A stretch of DNA of 55,512 nucleotides from Prevotellaceae bacterium UBA2738 (GTDB taxonomy: Bacteria; Bacteroidota; Bacteroidia; Bacteroidales; Bacteroidaceae), in the NCBI GenBank assembly GCA_002353585.1, contig DEJW01000015.1, positions 1-55,512 on the forward strand, read 5' to 3'. Positions within the stretch are counted from its first letter, which is position 1, and each line of letters starts with the position of its first letter. The notes beneath the pieces are model-generated. The model was given only the letters and a program-made list of their open reading frames with translations. It made no database searches and was not told where the DNA came from. Position numbers and translations under genes: made by a program. Positions 43,690 to 52,200 of this stretch are shown here, piece by piece.

Positions 43690-44000
43690 ACCCTGTGTTG
43701 ATTTTTACCACGGATAGCTCGGATAAACACGGATTTCTTTGTTTATTTCTCGCCAAGCCGCTCCTTCGGAGCTTACGCAAAGAGACCATGCGGAATGTAA
43801 AATAACTTACGGTTCTTTGGATTTTCTTCAGATTTTAGATGGATTTTTGAGGAGCTTGCTCCGAAATGAAATATAAAACGTCCAAATATATTTTGGACTG
43901 GATTTTAAAGGGATTTTGGATAAGATTGTAAACCACGGATTATACGGATATGCACGGATAATTTTATACAAGATTTTAAAATCCGGAGGAAAATCTAAGC
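43690..44000. other. Noncoding region with dispersed short repeats
   Basis: No gene is seen. It holds two copies of a CACGGAT-type repeat (43710-43732 and 43932-43960), also present at 53278, 53647 and 54206. It also has palindromes GCTCCTTCGGAGC (43771-43783) and GGAGCTTGCTCC (43851-43862), and imperfect GGATTTT repeats. The GGAGCTTGCTCC core resembles the hairpin in the 54-bp element. Confidence 0.55.
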
Positions 44001-44072
44001 ATAAAAATGTTTTTCCCTACCGCCAATCCTTTGCATGAAAAAAATGTAAGACACAGGAATTTGCAGGTGAGC

Positions 44073-44105
44073 AAAAAAGGCTCGCACCGTGTGTTGGTGC
44101 AAGCC
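44073..44105 (-). terminator. Terminator, copy 1 of a repeated type
   Basis: On the minus strand, GGCTTGCACC and GGTGCGAGCC form a 10-bp stem (one G-T pair) with a 7-nt loop followed by T6. A conserved CCACATTATTA lies between it and the small gene at 44136. Nearly identical units occur at 44998 and 46019. Confidence 0.8.
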
Positions 44106-44135
44106 CTTACTATTATGTAATAATGTGGATATATC

Positions 44136-44246
44136 TCAGGAGTTATAACTTTGGCGTACCTCCTCTTCCAACTTTGAGAAAGCCTCGGACAATGGTATAC
44201 AGTCCTTTAATTCTTCAAATGACATTTCTCTTGAATAAACTTCCAT
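44136..44246 (-). CDS. Small protein (36 aa) coupled to the preceding antitoxin-like gene
   Basis: The frame opens MEVYSREMSFEELKDCIP and ends LEEEVRQSYNS. Its ATG overlaps the upstream stop codon (TGATG), and the repeated terminator follows 30 bp later. I do not recognise the family. It is acidic and helical and could be the remaining part of a toxin-antitoxin partner whose original gene was replaced. Confidence 0.45.
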   Translation of the reverse strand: MEVYSREMSFEELKDCIPLSEAFSKLEEEVRQSYNS

Positions 44247-44515
44247 CACAAATCTAGCAGTGTTCTCGTTTCTCCTGATGTTCTTGCATCATAAATCTGC
44301 CTTATTTCCTCCTCTGCATACAAACCGTTGCTTCTCCATGCACCCGACAGGGAGTTTATGCCAGCAGAGAAGCCTTTTTTCTGCTTTTCCTCTGAAGCAA
44401 ATATCTCTTGCATTTTTTTCTCCCATGCATCCTTACGCTGACGCGCACGCTCCAGCCACGCACTTATTTCACTGCGTGTACGTGGTTTGTATGTATTTTT
44501 TCTTTCCATATCCAT
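44246..44515 (-). CDS. Antitoxin-like small protein (89 aa)
   Basis: A charged, helical N-terminus (RTRSEISAWLERARQRKD) is followed by SLSGAWRSNGLYAEEEIRQI and ARTSGETRTLLDL. The GAW…AEEEIRQI..ART pattern resembles C-termini of antitoxins paired with PIN or similar toxins (inference from pattern only). The N-terminal TRSEI…R.RKD also resembles the chimeric protein at 53349-53603. It has its own repeated-type promoter 20 bp upstream and is coupled to the 36-residue frame. Confidence 0.5.
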   Translation of the reverse strand: MDMERKNTYKPRTRSEISAWLERARQRKDAWEKKMQEIFASEEKQKKGFSAGINSLSGAWRSNGLYAEEEIRQIYDARTSGETRTLLDL

Positions 44516-44535
44516 TCTATCTTTCTTCTCGCCTG

Positions 44536-44543
44536 CAAATGTA
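44536..44543 (-). promoter_or_regulatory. -7 promoter box for the 89-aa gene (repeated type)
   Basis: The minus strand reads AAAAGTTAGTACATTTGCAGG, the same core as at 43624, 44957, 45201 and 45874. No -33 TTTG is visible at the expected spacing in this copy. Confidence 0.65.
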
Positions 44544-44565
44544 CTAACTTTTATTGTCTTATAAC

Positions 44566-44694
44566 TTAGTTAATGCAGTTTTTATATTCTGCTTCATCTG
44601 CTCCCACCAATCGCAGTTCACAAAGCAATGGATTAGCTGTCAGTTTCTTTAGGAGTTCCAGAGTGTGGGGTTCGATTGTGCGGTATGATAACAT
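44566..44694 (-). pseudogene. Truncated AbiEii-type nucleotidyltransferase toxin remnant
   Basis: A 42-residue frame, MLSYRTIEPHTLELLKKL followed by NPLLCELRLVG and then unrelated ADEAEYKNCIN, overlaps the end of the DUF6922 gene. The start is what AbiEii/AbiGii-type toxins show before their GGTALAL nucleotidyltransferase motif. Here the match stops right after LVG, so the catalytic core is gone. It is read as a decayed toxin next to its former partner. Confidence 0.6.
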
Positions 44695-44951
44695 CTGTAA
44701 TCCTCTTTATTAGTATTTGATATTAAGCAGATATACGATAGAGCCTCTGGTGGAAGTGTACGAAGCGTCTTGCATATAGCAACTATCCTGTCCAGTCCGA
44801 AATAGTTTAGGATTAGTTGCCAGTCGCTCAACCTACCGCGCTCCAGTATGCGCTGCACTGTCCATTCGGGATATTTATCCACGTCGTATTGAGACTTGTC
44901 TATATCCCAGAACAACTGAGGTGATAATTCTGTTGCCGTTATCTTATTCAT
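44649..44951 (-). CDS. DUF6922-like protein, probable antitoxin of an AbiEii-type module
   Basis: The 100-residue protein contains LSPQLFWDIDKSQYDVDK, WTVQRILERGRLSDW and CKTLRTLPPEALSYI, the pattern of DUF6922-type proteins found upstream of nucleotidyltransferase toxins in Bacteroidetes. Its 3' end overlaps the truncated toxin remnant, so it now appears to be an orphan. The -7 box ends only 5 bp before its ATG, which suggests a leaderless or very short-leader transcript. Confidence 0.65.
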   Translation of the reverse strand: MNKITATELSPQLFWDIDKSQYDVDKYPEWTVQRILERGRLSDWQLILNYFGLDRIVAICKTLRTLPPEALSYICLISNTNKEDYRCYHTAQSNPTLWNS

Positions 44952-44956
44952 ACCTG

Positions 44957-44988
44957 CAAATGTACTAACTTTTTTTTATATCCCCAAA
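44957..44988 (-). promoter_or_regulatory. Promoter of the DUF6922 gene (repeated type)
   Basis: Minus strand TTTG (plus CAAA 44985-44988), a 20-bp spacer, TACATTTG (plus 44957-44964), then CAGGT and the ATG. It shares GTTAGTACATTTGCAGG with four other promoters in the window. Confidence 0.72.
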
Positions 44989-44997
44989 TAAAACAAG

Positions 44998-45029
44998 AAA
45001 AAAGGCTCGCACCTGTGTTGGTGCAAGCC
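44998..45029 (-). terminator. Terminator, copy 2 of a repeated type
   Basis: On the minus strand the GGCTTGCACC/GGTGCGAGCC stem has a 6-nt loop and is followed by T6; CTCCACATTATTA lies upstream. It ends the 37-residue membrane peptide gene. Confidence 0.8.
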
Positions 45030-45058
45030 CTTTACTATAATATAATAATGTGGAGTGC

Positions 45059-45172
45059 TTATTCTATAAGATGCTGTTTCTTTGCTTCCGAACGTATTAC
45101 ATAAACACAGATAGCAGCAACTATCAAACATGTGATAAAAGGTATTACCTCTGGACTTGTGAAAAAACTCAT
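45059..45172 (-). CDS. Small single-pass membrane peptide (37 aa)
   Basis: The frame opens MSFFTSPEVIPFITC, continues LIVAAICVYVI and ends RSEAKKQHLIE: one predicted membrane segment (about 9-26) and a basic tail. It has a complete dedicated promoter (45201-45232) and terminator (44998-45029), which makes chance coding unlikely. Size, topology and toxin-antitoxin neighbourhood fit a type I toxin or a small membrane regulator. No antisense RNA promoter was identified. Function is not established. Confidence 0.55.
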   Translation of the reverse strand: MSFFTSPEVIPFITCLIVAAICVYVIRSEAKKQHLIE

Positions 45173-45200
45173 ATATTCTCTTTTTCTTTGTTCTCGCCTG

Positions 45201-45232
45201 CAAATGTACTAACTTTTTTCGATACCTCCAAA
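45201..45232 (-). promoter_or_regulatory. Promoter of the 37-aa membrane peptide (repeated type)
   Basis: Minus strand TTTG (plus CAAA 45229-45232), a 20-bp spacer and TACATTTG (plus 45201-45208), followed by CAGGCGAGAA. Nearly identical over its whole length to the GH105 promoter at 43624-43655. Confidence 0.75.
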
Positions 45233-45237
45233 CAAAA

Positions 45238-45579
45238 CTATGGTTGCAACTTCGCAATCTGGCTATCCAGCGCATTACTGACAAATGTATTGATAGATAC
45301 GCCAGTCCGTTTTGCCAATGCCGCAACTCTGCTATGCACGTCAGGAGACACATGGATTCTCATATACCCTGTATAACTCTTATGTGCCTCTATTCCGTTT
45401 CTCTTGCAATAGTCTATATAATCATCCACAGCCTCATGAAAAGAGTCTATCAATTCCTTCACACTACTTCCCTCGAAGTTCACCAAACCATCAATACCCT
45501 CTACCTTGCCGAAGAACGCATTATCCTCCGCAGAAAAGTTTACAGAACCAGAAAAACCTTTATATGTCAATGTATTCAT
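45238..45579 (-). CDS. hicB: HicB-family antitoxin
   Basis: The 113-residue protein has the degenerate RNase H-like HicB fold at the N-terminus (YKGFSGSVNFSAEDNAFFGK, GLVNFEGSSVKELIDSFHEAVDDYIDYC) and a ribbon-helix-helix-like C-terminus (YMRIHVSPDVHSRVAALAKR, SINTFVSNAL). It binds and neutralises HicA and probably represses the operon promoter at 45874-45904. It follows hicA by 12 bp, the usual toxin-first order. Confidence 0.88.
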   Translation of the reverse strand: MNTLTYKGFSGSVNFSAEDNAFFGKVEGIDGLVNFEGSSVKELIDSFHEAVDDYIDYCKRNGIEAHKSYTGYMRIHVSPDVHSRVAALAKRTGVSINTFVSNALDSQIAKLQP

Positions 45580-45591
45580 AATCCTTCCTCC

Positions 45592-45849
45592 TTATTTTAT
45601 TTTTCCCTTACCTTTAAGTTCATCATAGATTTGTCTCATTGCATACTTCTTGATGATATTACCCGGATGTGGCTTGTGTAACATTATCGGAGCACCATCT
45701 TCACCCTTGTATATTATTCTCGATCCAGACGTCTTACCCTTATTATCTTTCTCATACCCCAGACTTCTCAGAAGCCTGTCAAGTTCCTCAAAAGTAAAAT
45801 CAGATGGCAGAGACTTAAACCGTACTAACAATTTCTCTTTTGTACTCAT
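45592..45849 (-). CDS. hicA: HicA-family mRNA interferase toxin
   Basis: The 85-residue protein with the dsRNA-binding-like HicA fold: DFTFEELDRLLRSLGYE, GSRIIYKGEDGAPIML and the catalytic-histidine region HKPHPGNIIKKYAMRQI. HicA enzymes cut mRNA and block translation. The frame is complete and intact. It is first in a two-gene unit with hicB under a repeated-type promoter. Confidence 0.88.
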   Translation of the reverse strand: MSTKEKLLVRFKSLPSDFTFEELDRLLRSLGYEKDNKGKTSGSRIIYKGEDGAPIMLHKPHPGNIIKKYAMRQIYDELKGKGKIK

Positions 45850-45873
45850 TCATTCACTTTTTCTTCTCGCCTG

Positions 45874-45904
45874 CAAATGTACTAACTTTTTTTTATACAG
45901 CAAA
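45874..45904 (-). promoter_or_regulatory. Promoter of hicAB (repeated type)
   Basis: Minus strand TTTG (plus CAAA 45901-45904), a 19-bp spacer and TACATTTG (plus 45874-45881), then CAGGCGAGAAGAAAAAGTG. Confidence 0.75.
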
Positions 45905-45933
45905 ATAAATGAAGGAAAAAGAGGGACGCGCGG

Positions 45934-46013
45934 TTACTTAGTGTCCGCATGCCCTTACTTAGCACCCGCGTGCCCTTGCTAAGTAACCGCGCGCCCTTGC
46001 TAAGTAACCGCAG
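45934..46013. repeat. Degenerate 21-bp tandem repeat, array 3 (3.8 units)
   Basis: Units start at 45934, 45955, 45976 and 45997. Each begins TTACTTAG or TTGCTAAG and carries CCGC and GCCC. The TTACTTAG/TTGCTAAG core is the same as in array 1 at 2016-2078. Confidence 0.85.
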
Positions 46014-46018
46014 AAACT

Positions 46019-46051
46019 AAAAAAAGGCTTGCACCAGCAATGGTGCAAGCC
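46019..46051 (-). terminator. Terminator, copy 3 of a repeated type
   Basis: On the minus strand the GGCTTGCACC/GGTGCAAGCC stem is perfect, with a 6-nt loop followed by T7; CTCCACATTATTA lies directly after the stop of the 63-residue gene. Confidence 0.82.
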
Positions 46052-46073
46052 CTGTTATATTAATAATGTGGAG

Positions 46074-46265
46074 TTAATCTCCTTCTACTGGTATGATAGG
46101 GTCGAGTTCATCTCCACCTGTTCCTCCTATACCTGAACCATGGTCATTTGGGTTATCATCGGCAGCCTCATCAATAATTGGTTTGACTTTAGAGTTTTCC
46201 ATAAAGTCAAATTCAGTCTCAATGTATTCAAACTCCGCGAAAGGAGCAACATATATCTTTTTCAT
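46074..46265 (-). CDS. Small MKKxYxxP protein (63 aa) following the giant secreted protein
   Basis: The frame opens MKKIYVAPFAEFEYIETE, continues FDFMENSKV and ends in an Asp/Gly/Pro-rich acidic stretch (IGGTGGDELDPIIP). The start matches the MKKxYxxP pattern of the two small genes at 37150-37438, and it likewise sits directly after (24 bp) a large secreted protein gene. It has no signal peptide, membrane segment or cysteine. A strong terminator follows, so it ends the transcript of the 2235-residue protein. Function unknown. Confidence 0.65.
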   Translation of the reverse strand: MKKIYVAPFAEFEYIETEFDFMENSKVKPIIDEAADDNPNDHGSGIGGTGGDELDPIIPVEGD

Positions 46266-46289
46266 TTCTATAAAATTCCTCCTTAGTTT

Positions 46290-49200
46290 TTATTTTACAT
46301 ACATTTTCTTACCATTTACGATATACATGCCAGCAGGCAGGTTCTCTGTAGTATCAGCCACTTTCTGACCATTCAGGTTATATACACCGTTTCTTGTTAT
46401 GCCGAAAGCCTCAAGAGCCTCGTCTGAGAACTCCAGTATGCTGATTGATGTCTCTTGGTCATCTTCATAAGAAGAGAAAGAGAACTCAACCGCATTAGGC
46501 ACTGGGGCACCCTCTGCTATCTCAAAGTAGCTACGATAGCCCTTCAGATATGATGCGCCCTTTGATACCCACAACTTGTTACCTGACAGGAAGATGTCAC
46601 CCTCTTTCAAACGGTAGCTTCTATATTTTCCAGGGCCGAGGTCTTCCTGAGGATTACAGAATCCTTCGACACCTCTTGATGTATAGCTACCATCCTTTAT
46701 CTTGAACAATTCAGTATTTGGGTCAACTATCTTGTTATTTACAACAATACCGTTACAATCCTGCGAAGGTTTGATGAGGTAAGGATAGCCTGCAAGTATT
46801 GACTGTATCTCATGATACTTCAGATGTACCTCAGCCTTTGTTCCTACCATATCTACATGATCCAGTACGAGCAACTCAGTATCGTCACCGAAGTTAGCTT
46901 TCACCTCTGCTTCTGTCATTGTGAATGGCAGACAGATAGTGTTCCAATTGTCAGCTGTGAATGTACGATCAAGTGTTATCTCAGCATACTGTGGTACACT
47001 CACATTACCTGATGGTTTTTGCAAATCTTCAAAACTGAACTTCTCATTCTCTGAGAGACTGAGCGAACCAGTTACTTCATTCTCTGTATCAGGCACAAAG
47101 TTCATACCCATGAAGCCAAGCTTAGAGAAGTTAGAGAACACATAGTATGTCTGGCCTGCAACTACGTAGAAGCTGTATTTTACAGAAGCAGGATGAGTGA
47201 TAAAGAAGGAGCCATTATCCAGTCTTACAACCTTCTGTGCACCCTTTACGCCTGAACTCCAGGCTGCTGCTATTGCCACGCGCTCCTTTGATGTATAGTA
47301 GTTCTTAAACTCATTCCATGTGGCAATGTTGTTCTCACTCTCGTCAGTAGCATTGCCGAATGCGTCAACAGAGCAGTAGTACTTCTCTCCTGTACGGTAG
47401 TTCTTTGCTGCCACCTTACCTTTTGTGTTCGTAGCAAAATCAGTGTATGTAGATACACTTACACCATTTTGATCTACTATATGGAAGGCGTGCTTACGGA
47501 ACTCTCCATATTTGATGTTACCCTTTTTATATGCATAGCCACCATCTGTTCCGTCATTGTCGTATGTGTTCCATGCACCATTTTGGTGAAGGTAAAGCGT
47601 GAGCATACCATTTACGGTTGGTTCAAATGTCATGTATGCACCACGACAAGGCAGAGTGAATGGATAAGAAACGAGTTTGCCCTCATCGTCTATCTCAGCA
47701 GGGTGGAACCATCCGTATCGCGTACCGCCATAGTATGACTCAGTCTCTTTAGCCTCATCGCAGGCATCCTGAGCTCCCACCCTAGCATAATCATAGCCAT
47801 CTATACCGTCACTCACATTACCAGTAGTGCTGGCGCCCCAGGCATCCTTATATTCTTTTTTACTCTTATAATATGAATGTTCATCTCCATATTTCCAACC
47901 ACCATAAGTAGCGGTAACAAGTATATCATAGCCTGCTGGTACACTCGTGCCTCCTTCATACGTTGAGCCATCGGTGTATAGGAAAGCTTTACCACCAATT
48001 CCTTGTTTATCATCTTTTGTCTGCTTATATTTTGCTCCCTGCTGTTTGATAACAGTGAAGTATGCAGATGCTGCCTCGTGAGTGGCATCGCCAGCGTATG
48101 TGGCGTATATCATGGCGTTACCATTGGCTGTAGGCAGGATTGTCACCGTACCGTCATCGGCAACTGTTGCCACCTTCGTGTCATCAGACTCGTAAGTAAC
48201 AGGACTAACATCAATATTATCCTCGTCCTTTGCCGTCAGTTCAGGCTGCTCGCCAGTTCCATCCCATTCTGGAGCTGAGTAGCTCATGGTTACTGCCTTC
48301 TTAGCTGCAGTTCTGGTGTAGAATACTATTTTAACAGGATATAAAGCGTTACTTGTAAGACCAGTGATGGTTATTGTAACCTGCTCGCCTTCTTCTCCAT
48401 CAGTATTTGTCTTTATCAGACCAGAAGAGGAAAGAGCCTTAGCCTCTGCACTTATAGTTTTCTCTTTATCAGTACCAGATGATTTAACTTTATACTCTCT
48501 TGCTCCGTCGCCTGTATTCTGTACATACACTTCATATGCAATAGCGCCTTTCGCAACAATAGTAAGAGTACGACTACTCTTAAGTTCATACCAAGTGCCT
48601 GTTACCCCATCGTAGGTTGCTTCTTGTTTAAACTTATCGGAATTAGAACTTCCAAACCATGTTCCCTTTGTTCCACCGCTGGTTTTGTACAGATCATAGT
48701 TGGTTTGGTGCAGATATATTTCCTGACCATCACCTACAACCTGCAGATAACTGTTGTCATTCTCACCACGAGTAACTTTGATAGTGTAAGTCTTCTGTGT
48801 AGTTCTATCCTGGGCGGTTATGGTTACTTGCTTTGTTACATATTCATCAGCGGCTCCAGGGAGAGACACTGTATTCGTATTACCTTCCCATGAAACTGAG
48901 GCACCTGTTGGAGCGGTTACGCCAAGAGTTACTGTTGTCTCAGACGTTCCGTTTCCATAAGGTACAAGTACTGCGATATTGGTTCCAGAAACAGATGCTG
49001 TAACTTCGCCTGCCGGAGCATAGCTTGCCGTTGCCCCTGTTATGGTGCAGTCACTGCTTGCGGCACGTGTAACGCTCAATTGATAATAAGTAATATTAAC
49101 ACCAGCTGTCACAGAGAAGTCCTTCGTAGTTGTAGAACCATATGCAGGAGCTGTAACAGAGGTTATCGTTTCACTTATAGTACCCGTAGTGCTAATAGAT

Positions 49201-52200
49201 ACAGGTACTGTTCCGCCTGCGTAATCAGAAGGTATCTCGTAAGAGTAAATGTATCTATCTACTTCTGTACCAGAACCGCTACCCCTTGCTACAGTTGTAT
49301 TGTTAATCTTTACTGTAACGTCGGTTGTAGCCGTAGGACGCGTAATCTTGAGCTTGGTAATATATGAGTTTGTAGCCTCAGCACGCCAGAAGTAAATAAT
49401 ACTTTTTCCAGCAAGCGTAGAAGTTACTGTGTATTTGTTGCCAGATGTCAAATTATTTGTAGAACGTACAGCCGTGGTGGTTATGGCAAACTGCTTGTCG
49501 CTGCTGCCATAGCTAGTAAACTCTATTATATCGCCAACCTGCAAAGGACTCTGCAGGTCTATCTTCATATAAGCCGCATTGGTACCAAAATTAAAATAGT
49601 CCTTGTTGCTTATAAGTGTATATTCTTTGGTAGCGATATCTGTCAGCCCCATCTGAGCTGTACCACCTGTGAGTGCAGATGCATAACTTGGTGAGTCTGT
49701 TGTAATGTCAACTGTTTCACCTGCACCAGCCTTAACATCAGAACCAATGTTGTTGCCAACCTCTAAGTTGAATAGAGTTGTTGACGCAATAGGTTTGTCC
49801 ACACGTATTGTGTAGGTTTCTGTTGTTATGCCGTCTTGAGCGGTAATGGTGATAGTAGCAGAAGCAGATGAACCTGCTGAAGGAACAGTGATAGTATAAT
49901 TGTTGTCTGATACTTTCGTCGCATTAGTGACAGAAGTAACTGTAGCACCTGTTGCAGGAGTTATTGCTACTGGAAGCGTAGTGCCTTCAGTTTCTGTAGT
50001 TGCGGTGTACGTATAGGCATCATTAGTGAAAACAACAGGAGTTTCTTTTAAGGTAAAATCTGCTGAAGCATCTGAGCTCACTTCACTATATTTGAAACCC
50101 ATAAGTGACAGTTTTGAGCCGTTAGCATACACATAGTATGTCTTGTTAGCACTTATTGCAAACTGTATGTAACCTGTTGCTGCTGTTGCCAACTGCTGGT
50201 CGGTCATGATCAACTCTGTGGTAGCATCACTCATAAACTTGTATGTGTAAGTTACATTATTGCCATCACCATCAACCACGTAGAGTTTCTTGCCATTCAT
50301 AAGAAACATTCCAACTTGCAAGTAACCACTTGTTCCTGCAGCTGTTGCAAATCTATAATATACTCCATCAGTTGGAACGCCACCATTTTGATCCTGCCTA
50401 TTAGCATTATCGGTAACCAGATTGTATGCGTAGTAAGAATCAGCAAAATTCTCACGCTGATTAGCACTTATCTTCTCATAACCGAAGTTGGTAGAAATAG
50501 AAGCTATAACCTTATCACTGGTTGTTGCAAACTGCTGACCTTCGTAATAACTGGCACCACTTGCCACTGCAAAGGAATTTCCTCCAAGTTCGGTTTTTGC
50601 CACAGAGTTCACATTTACAGTGTATGCCTTTGTGGTCGAACCGTCCGCAACTCTTACCGTGATATTGAGCGGAGTTCCTATGGTAGCGTTGATTACATTT
50701 TCACCCGTTGTCCCACCGACGATAGTAGCACTGGCATCGTTAGGCGTAACGGTTACAGGTATCGTAGCACCTGAGGCATATAGCTCTGTACCTATGTTAT
50801 ATGTATATGATGTTCCATCAGCAGTCAGTGTGTGACCATTTACAACAACTGTCTTCAGAGTAGCATCAGTACTTGCTCCTCCACTAACTGGTGTTACTTC
50901 AAAAAAGTAAAACAACACACCACTATTATATGTCAATTTTACCTTACTACCTTGTGCTATATTTAGACCTGAAATAGTACTTGTATTCACTGTTGAACCA
51001 GCGATATTATTGCTTACGGAATAGGTAGATGATGACAATGTTTCCCAACTAGAGCCACCAGCCGTTAATACCTGAATAGATGACAATGTACGGGCAGTAG
51101 AAGAAGAAGACTTTGCGCCAACCACAATGCTGCTTGCGCTAGTAGAACCTAACGTAAGAGTAATGGTAGATTGACTACCAGAACGATAAACATCTTCTCC
51201 ACTTGTGTTTGCAGTATGTGATGAGTGGTTCGTTGTTGAATAAGTCTCCTTATTAGAGAAGGCACAAGATGTTAAATCGACCGTTTTACCTGTAAATGCG
51301 TCACCCGCTGAAACCTTCTCACCGTATGCTTCCAACACCACAATTTGTGTGCCTGCCCCTGTTACGGTTATGTTGATAGTCTTTGTCGTGGCAGTAAAGT
51401 TTCCATGTGCAGCCTGAGTTACGGTTACAGAAGTGTTACCTGCTGCAACACCTGTGACTGTAAGGGTACTTCCATCAATTGTAGCTGTTGCAATAGAAGA
51501 ATTAGGTGATGTTGTTATAGAATATTCCCCCGCAGAATTAGATGTCAGGGTGACATTCTGCGAATTAGTTCCTGATATTGATACAGTGGCAGGACTTGCC
51601 GTGATAGTTGCAGGGCCAGCAGTAACACTATAGGTGCCAGTAACCACATCAGAATACAGAGTGCCATCATAAGCTATCACACTTAGCACTCGTGTGCCTG
51701 TACCTGATGAAGTTGCAAGGAATTGCCCCTGATTATTGAAATCCAATGTTTCAAAAGCTTTGAGGTCTTCTGCTGTATATGCAGCATCTGCCCATGCTGC
51801 TTTCAAATTACTATTCGCTATACCATTTATAGTAACATATTCTCCAGCCGTCAAGCTACCTGATGCAGGAGAGAACGTAGGAGGATTGAGGGTCCACTGA
51901 GCAGTGAGCGTTACATCGCTCGTGCTCATAGTATAAGTATCACCTACTGCATAGTCGTTGACTCCATCGTTCCATCCAGCAAAGGTGTAGCCTGTCTTTG
52001 TAAGAGCAGAGCCTGAAGCTACAGTGAATGTTCCTGTTTCCATCACATTGGCCTGAGTAGGAGCAGTACCCGTACCACCATTTTGGGCGTACGTTACTGA
52101 GTGCTTTGCCTTTACTGTTACATCACATGTAGCTGTTTTGCTACCGTCAGTGGTAGTAACAGTGATAGTAGCGCTACCTGCGGCTACACCTGATACTACA

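Noticed and set aside
44976..45353. 125-residue minus-strand frame over the membrane-peptide locus
   Set aside because: It crosses a promoter, a terminator and the hicB end; the 37-residue frame fits these signals much better.
45934..46013. Possible small CRISPR array
   Set aside because: The 21-bp units are contiguous, without spacers between them, and no cas genes are near.
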